Origin: Actinomycetota bacterium | GTDB lineage: Bacteria > Actinomycetota > Actinomycetes > Nanopelagicales > Nanopelagicaceae | Reading direction: 5' to 3' | Length of the DNA stretch: 5,902 bases | Assembly: GCA_947496345.1 (NCBI GenBank) | Contig: CANMCL010000060.1 | Location: 1-5,902 of the forward strand | In this document: positions 5,717 through 5,902 of the stretch, piece after piece | How the letters are laid out: every line of letters starts with the position of its first letter | How positions within the stretch are numbered: the first letter of the stretch is position 1 | Position numbers and translations under genes: made by a program | Notes under the pieces: model-generated | Seen by the model: the letters and a program-made list of their open reading frames with translations, nothing else | Database searches by the model: none | Told to the model about the DNA's origin: nothing

Positions 5717-5803
5717 CGCGAGAGGATAAGCACCTAGCCATATCCCATGGTGATGCCCTGGTTCACCGTTAAATACGGACCCAGACATAGAAAAGGAAAA
5801 CGA
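5717..5803 (+). promoter_or_regulatory. rpmE promoter/leader region with hairpin; candidate L31 autoregulatory leader
   Basis: Between the terminator and rpmE. No clear consensus promoter is visible. TTGCGG (5700-5705) with GATAAG (5725-5730) at 19 bp is a weak option, and CATATC (5739-5744) is an alternative -10. Just before the ribosome site, CTGG (5758-5761) pairs with CCAG (5781-5784), and inside it CCGT (5766-5769) pairs with ACGG (5775-5778) around the loop TAAAT, with a 4/2 internal loop. An alternative pairing is GGTGA (5749-5753) with TCACC (5763-5767). L31 leaders that allow autoregulation have been described in actinobacteria; I have not aligned this one to that family. Shine-Dalgarno AAGGA at 5793-5797 is 6 nt before the ATG. 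Confidence 0.4.
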
Positions 5804-5902
5804 ATGAAGCCAGAGATCCACCCAGAATATAAAGAGACCCAAGTAACTTGTGGTTGCGGTGAAAAGTTTGTAACCCGCTCAACTGTTGCTAGCGGATCTA
5901 TC
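5804..5902 (+). CDS. rpmE: 50S ribosomal protein L31, N-terminal part (runs off the window)
   Basis: 33 codons are visible, beginning MKPEIHPEYKETQVTCGCG and continuing EKFVTRSTVASGSI. This is the bacterial L31 N-terminus (compare the E. coli pattern M-K-x-x-IHP-x-Y, a Cys-x-Cys segment, then x-RST). Cys16 and Cys18 are half of the zinc-binding site of the C+ form; the second CxxC would lie beyond the window. L31 sits on the large subunit at the inter-subunit bridge. The start is fixed by the IHP motif and by AAGGA 6 nt upstream. rho followed by rpmE is the normal actinobacterial order, usually continuing to prfA; here one extra gene separates them. Confidence 0.93.
   Translation, partial: MKPEIHPEYKETQVTCGCGEKFVTRSTVASGSI

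Noticed and set aside
5761..5767. GTTCACC before rpmE equals the core of a Streptomyces PHO box
   Set aside because: It is a single copy with no 11-nt partner on either side, and it is better explained as part of the leader hairpin.
5519..5842. A 107-codon minus-strand frame across the terminator and the 3' end of the secreted-protein gene
   Set aside because: It runs through the terminator hairpin and its Cys-rich part is just the antisense of GCA/GCT repeats; no ribosome site.
1..5902. Any defence system, mobile element, CRISPR array, toxin-antitoxin pair or gene cluster for a new pathway
   Set aside because: All genes but one are standard core genes with intact motifs. I saw no transposase, integrase, spaced repeat array, tRNA or attachment-site signature on either strand.

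Overview
The window is a stretch of actinobacterial core genome with moderate GC (mid-40s percent by eye) and short intergenic gaps. The gene order lysA - hom - thrC - thrB - rho - (small secreted protein) - rpmE, all on the + strand, is the classic actinobacterial lysA/hom/thr/rho/rpmE block. Low GC for an actinobacterium, tight packing and an actinobacterial Rho with a charged Arg/Asp/Asn-rich insert fit a streamlined freshwater actinobacterium of the acI / Nanopelagicales type. That placement is inference; no rRNA or other taxonomic marker is present.

Region 1 (1-3402) is an amino-acid operon. It holds the last 27 codons of lysA (diaminopimelate decarboxylase), then homoserine dehydrogenase (hom, with a C-terminal ACT domain), threonine synthase (thrC) and homoserine kinase (thrB). 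Gaps are 4 nt, a 4-nt ATGA overlap and 5 nt, so the genes are almost certainly co-transcribed and translationally coupled. Together hom, thrB and thrC convert aspartate semialdehyde to threonine.

Region 2 (3403-5149) is rho. It has its own convincing promoter (TTGCAG, 18 bp, extended TGC-TATGGT) and a leader of about 80-115 nt. The leader contains complementary segments that could form a pseudoknot and then a C-rich, G-poor stretch, which suits Rho autoregulation.

Region 3 (5150-5716) is the unusual part. Between rho and rpmE sits a small gene for a secreted, alanine-rich, helical protein with a Lys/Pro tail, which I cannot assign to a family. Upstream is an 11-bp tandem direct repeat (TTCACAAGGTC / TTCACAAAGTC) with the same architecture as PhoP/PhoB-family response-regulator boxes. 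Downstream is a very strong 20-bp hairpin terminator.

Region 4 (5717-5902) is the leader and first 33 codons of rpmE (ribosomal protein L31, Cys-containing form), cut by the window edge. The leader can fold into a hairpin just before the ribosome binding site, as expected for an L31 autoregulatory leader.

I see no mobile element, CRISPR array, tRNA, rRNA or defence system. No gap longer than 300 nt lacks a gene. The candidates for something undescribed are the rho-rpmE insertion with its repeat-bearing promoter, and the leader structures of rho and rpmE.
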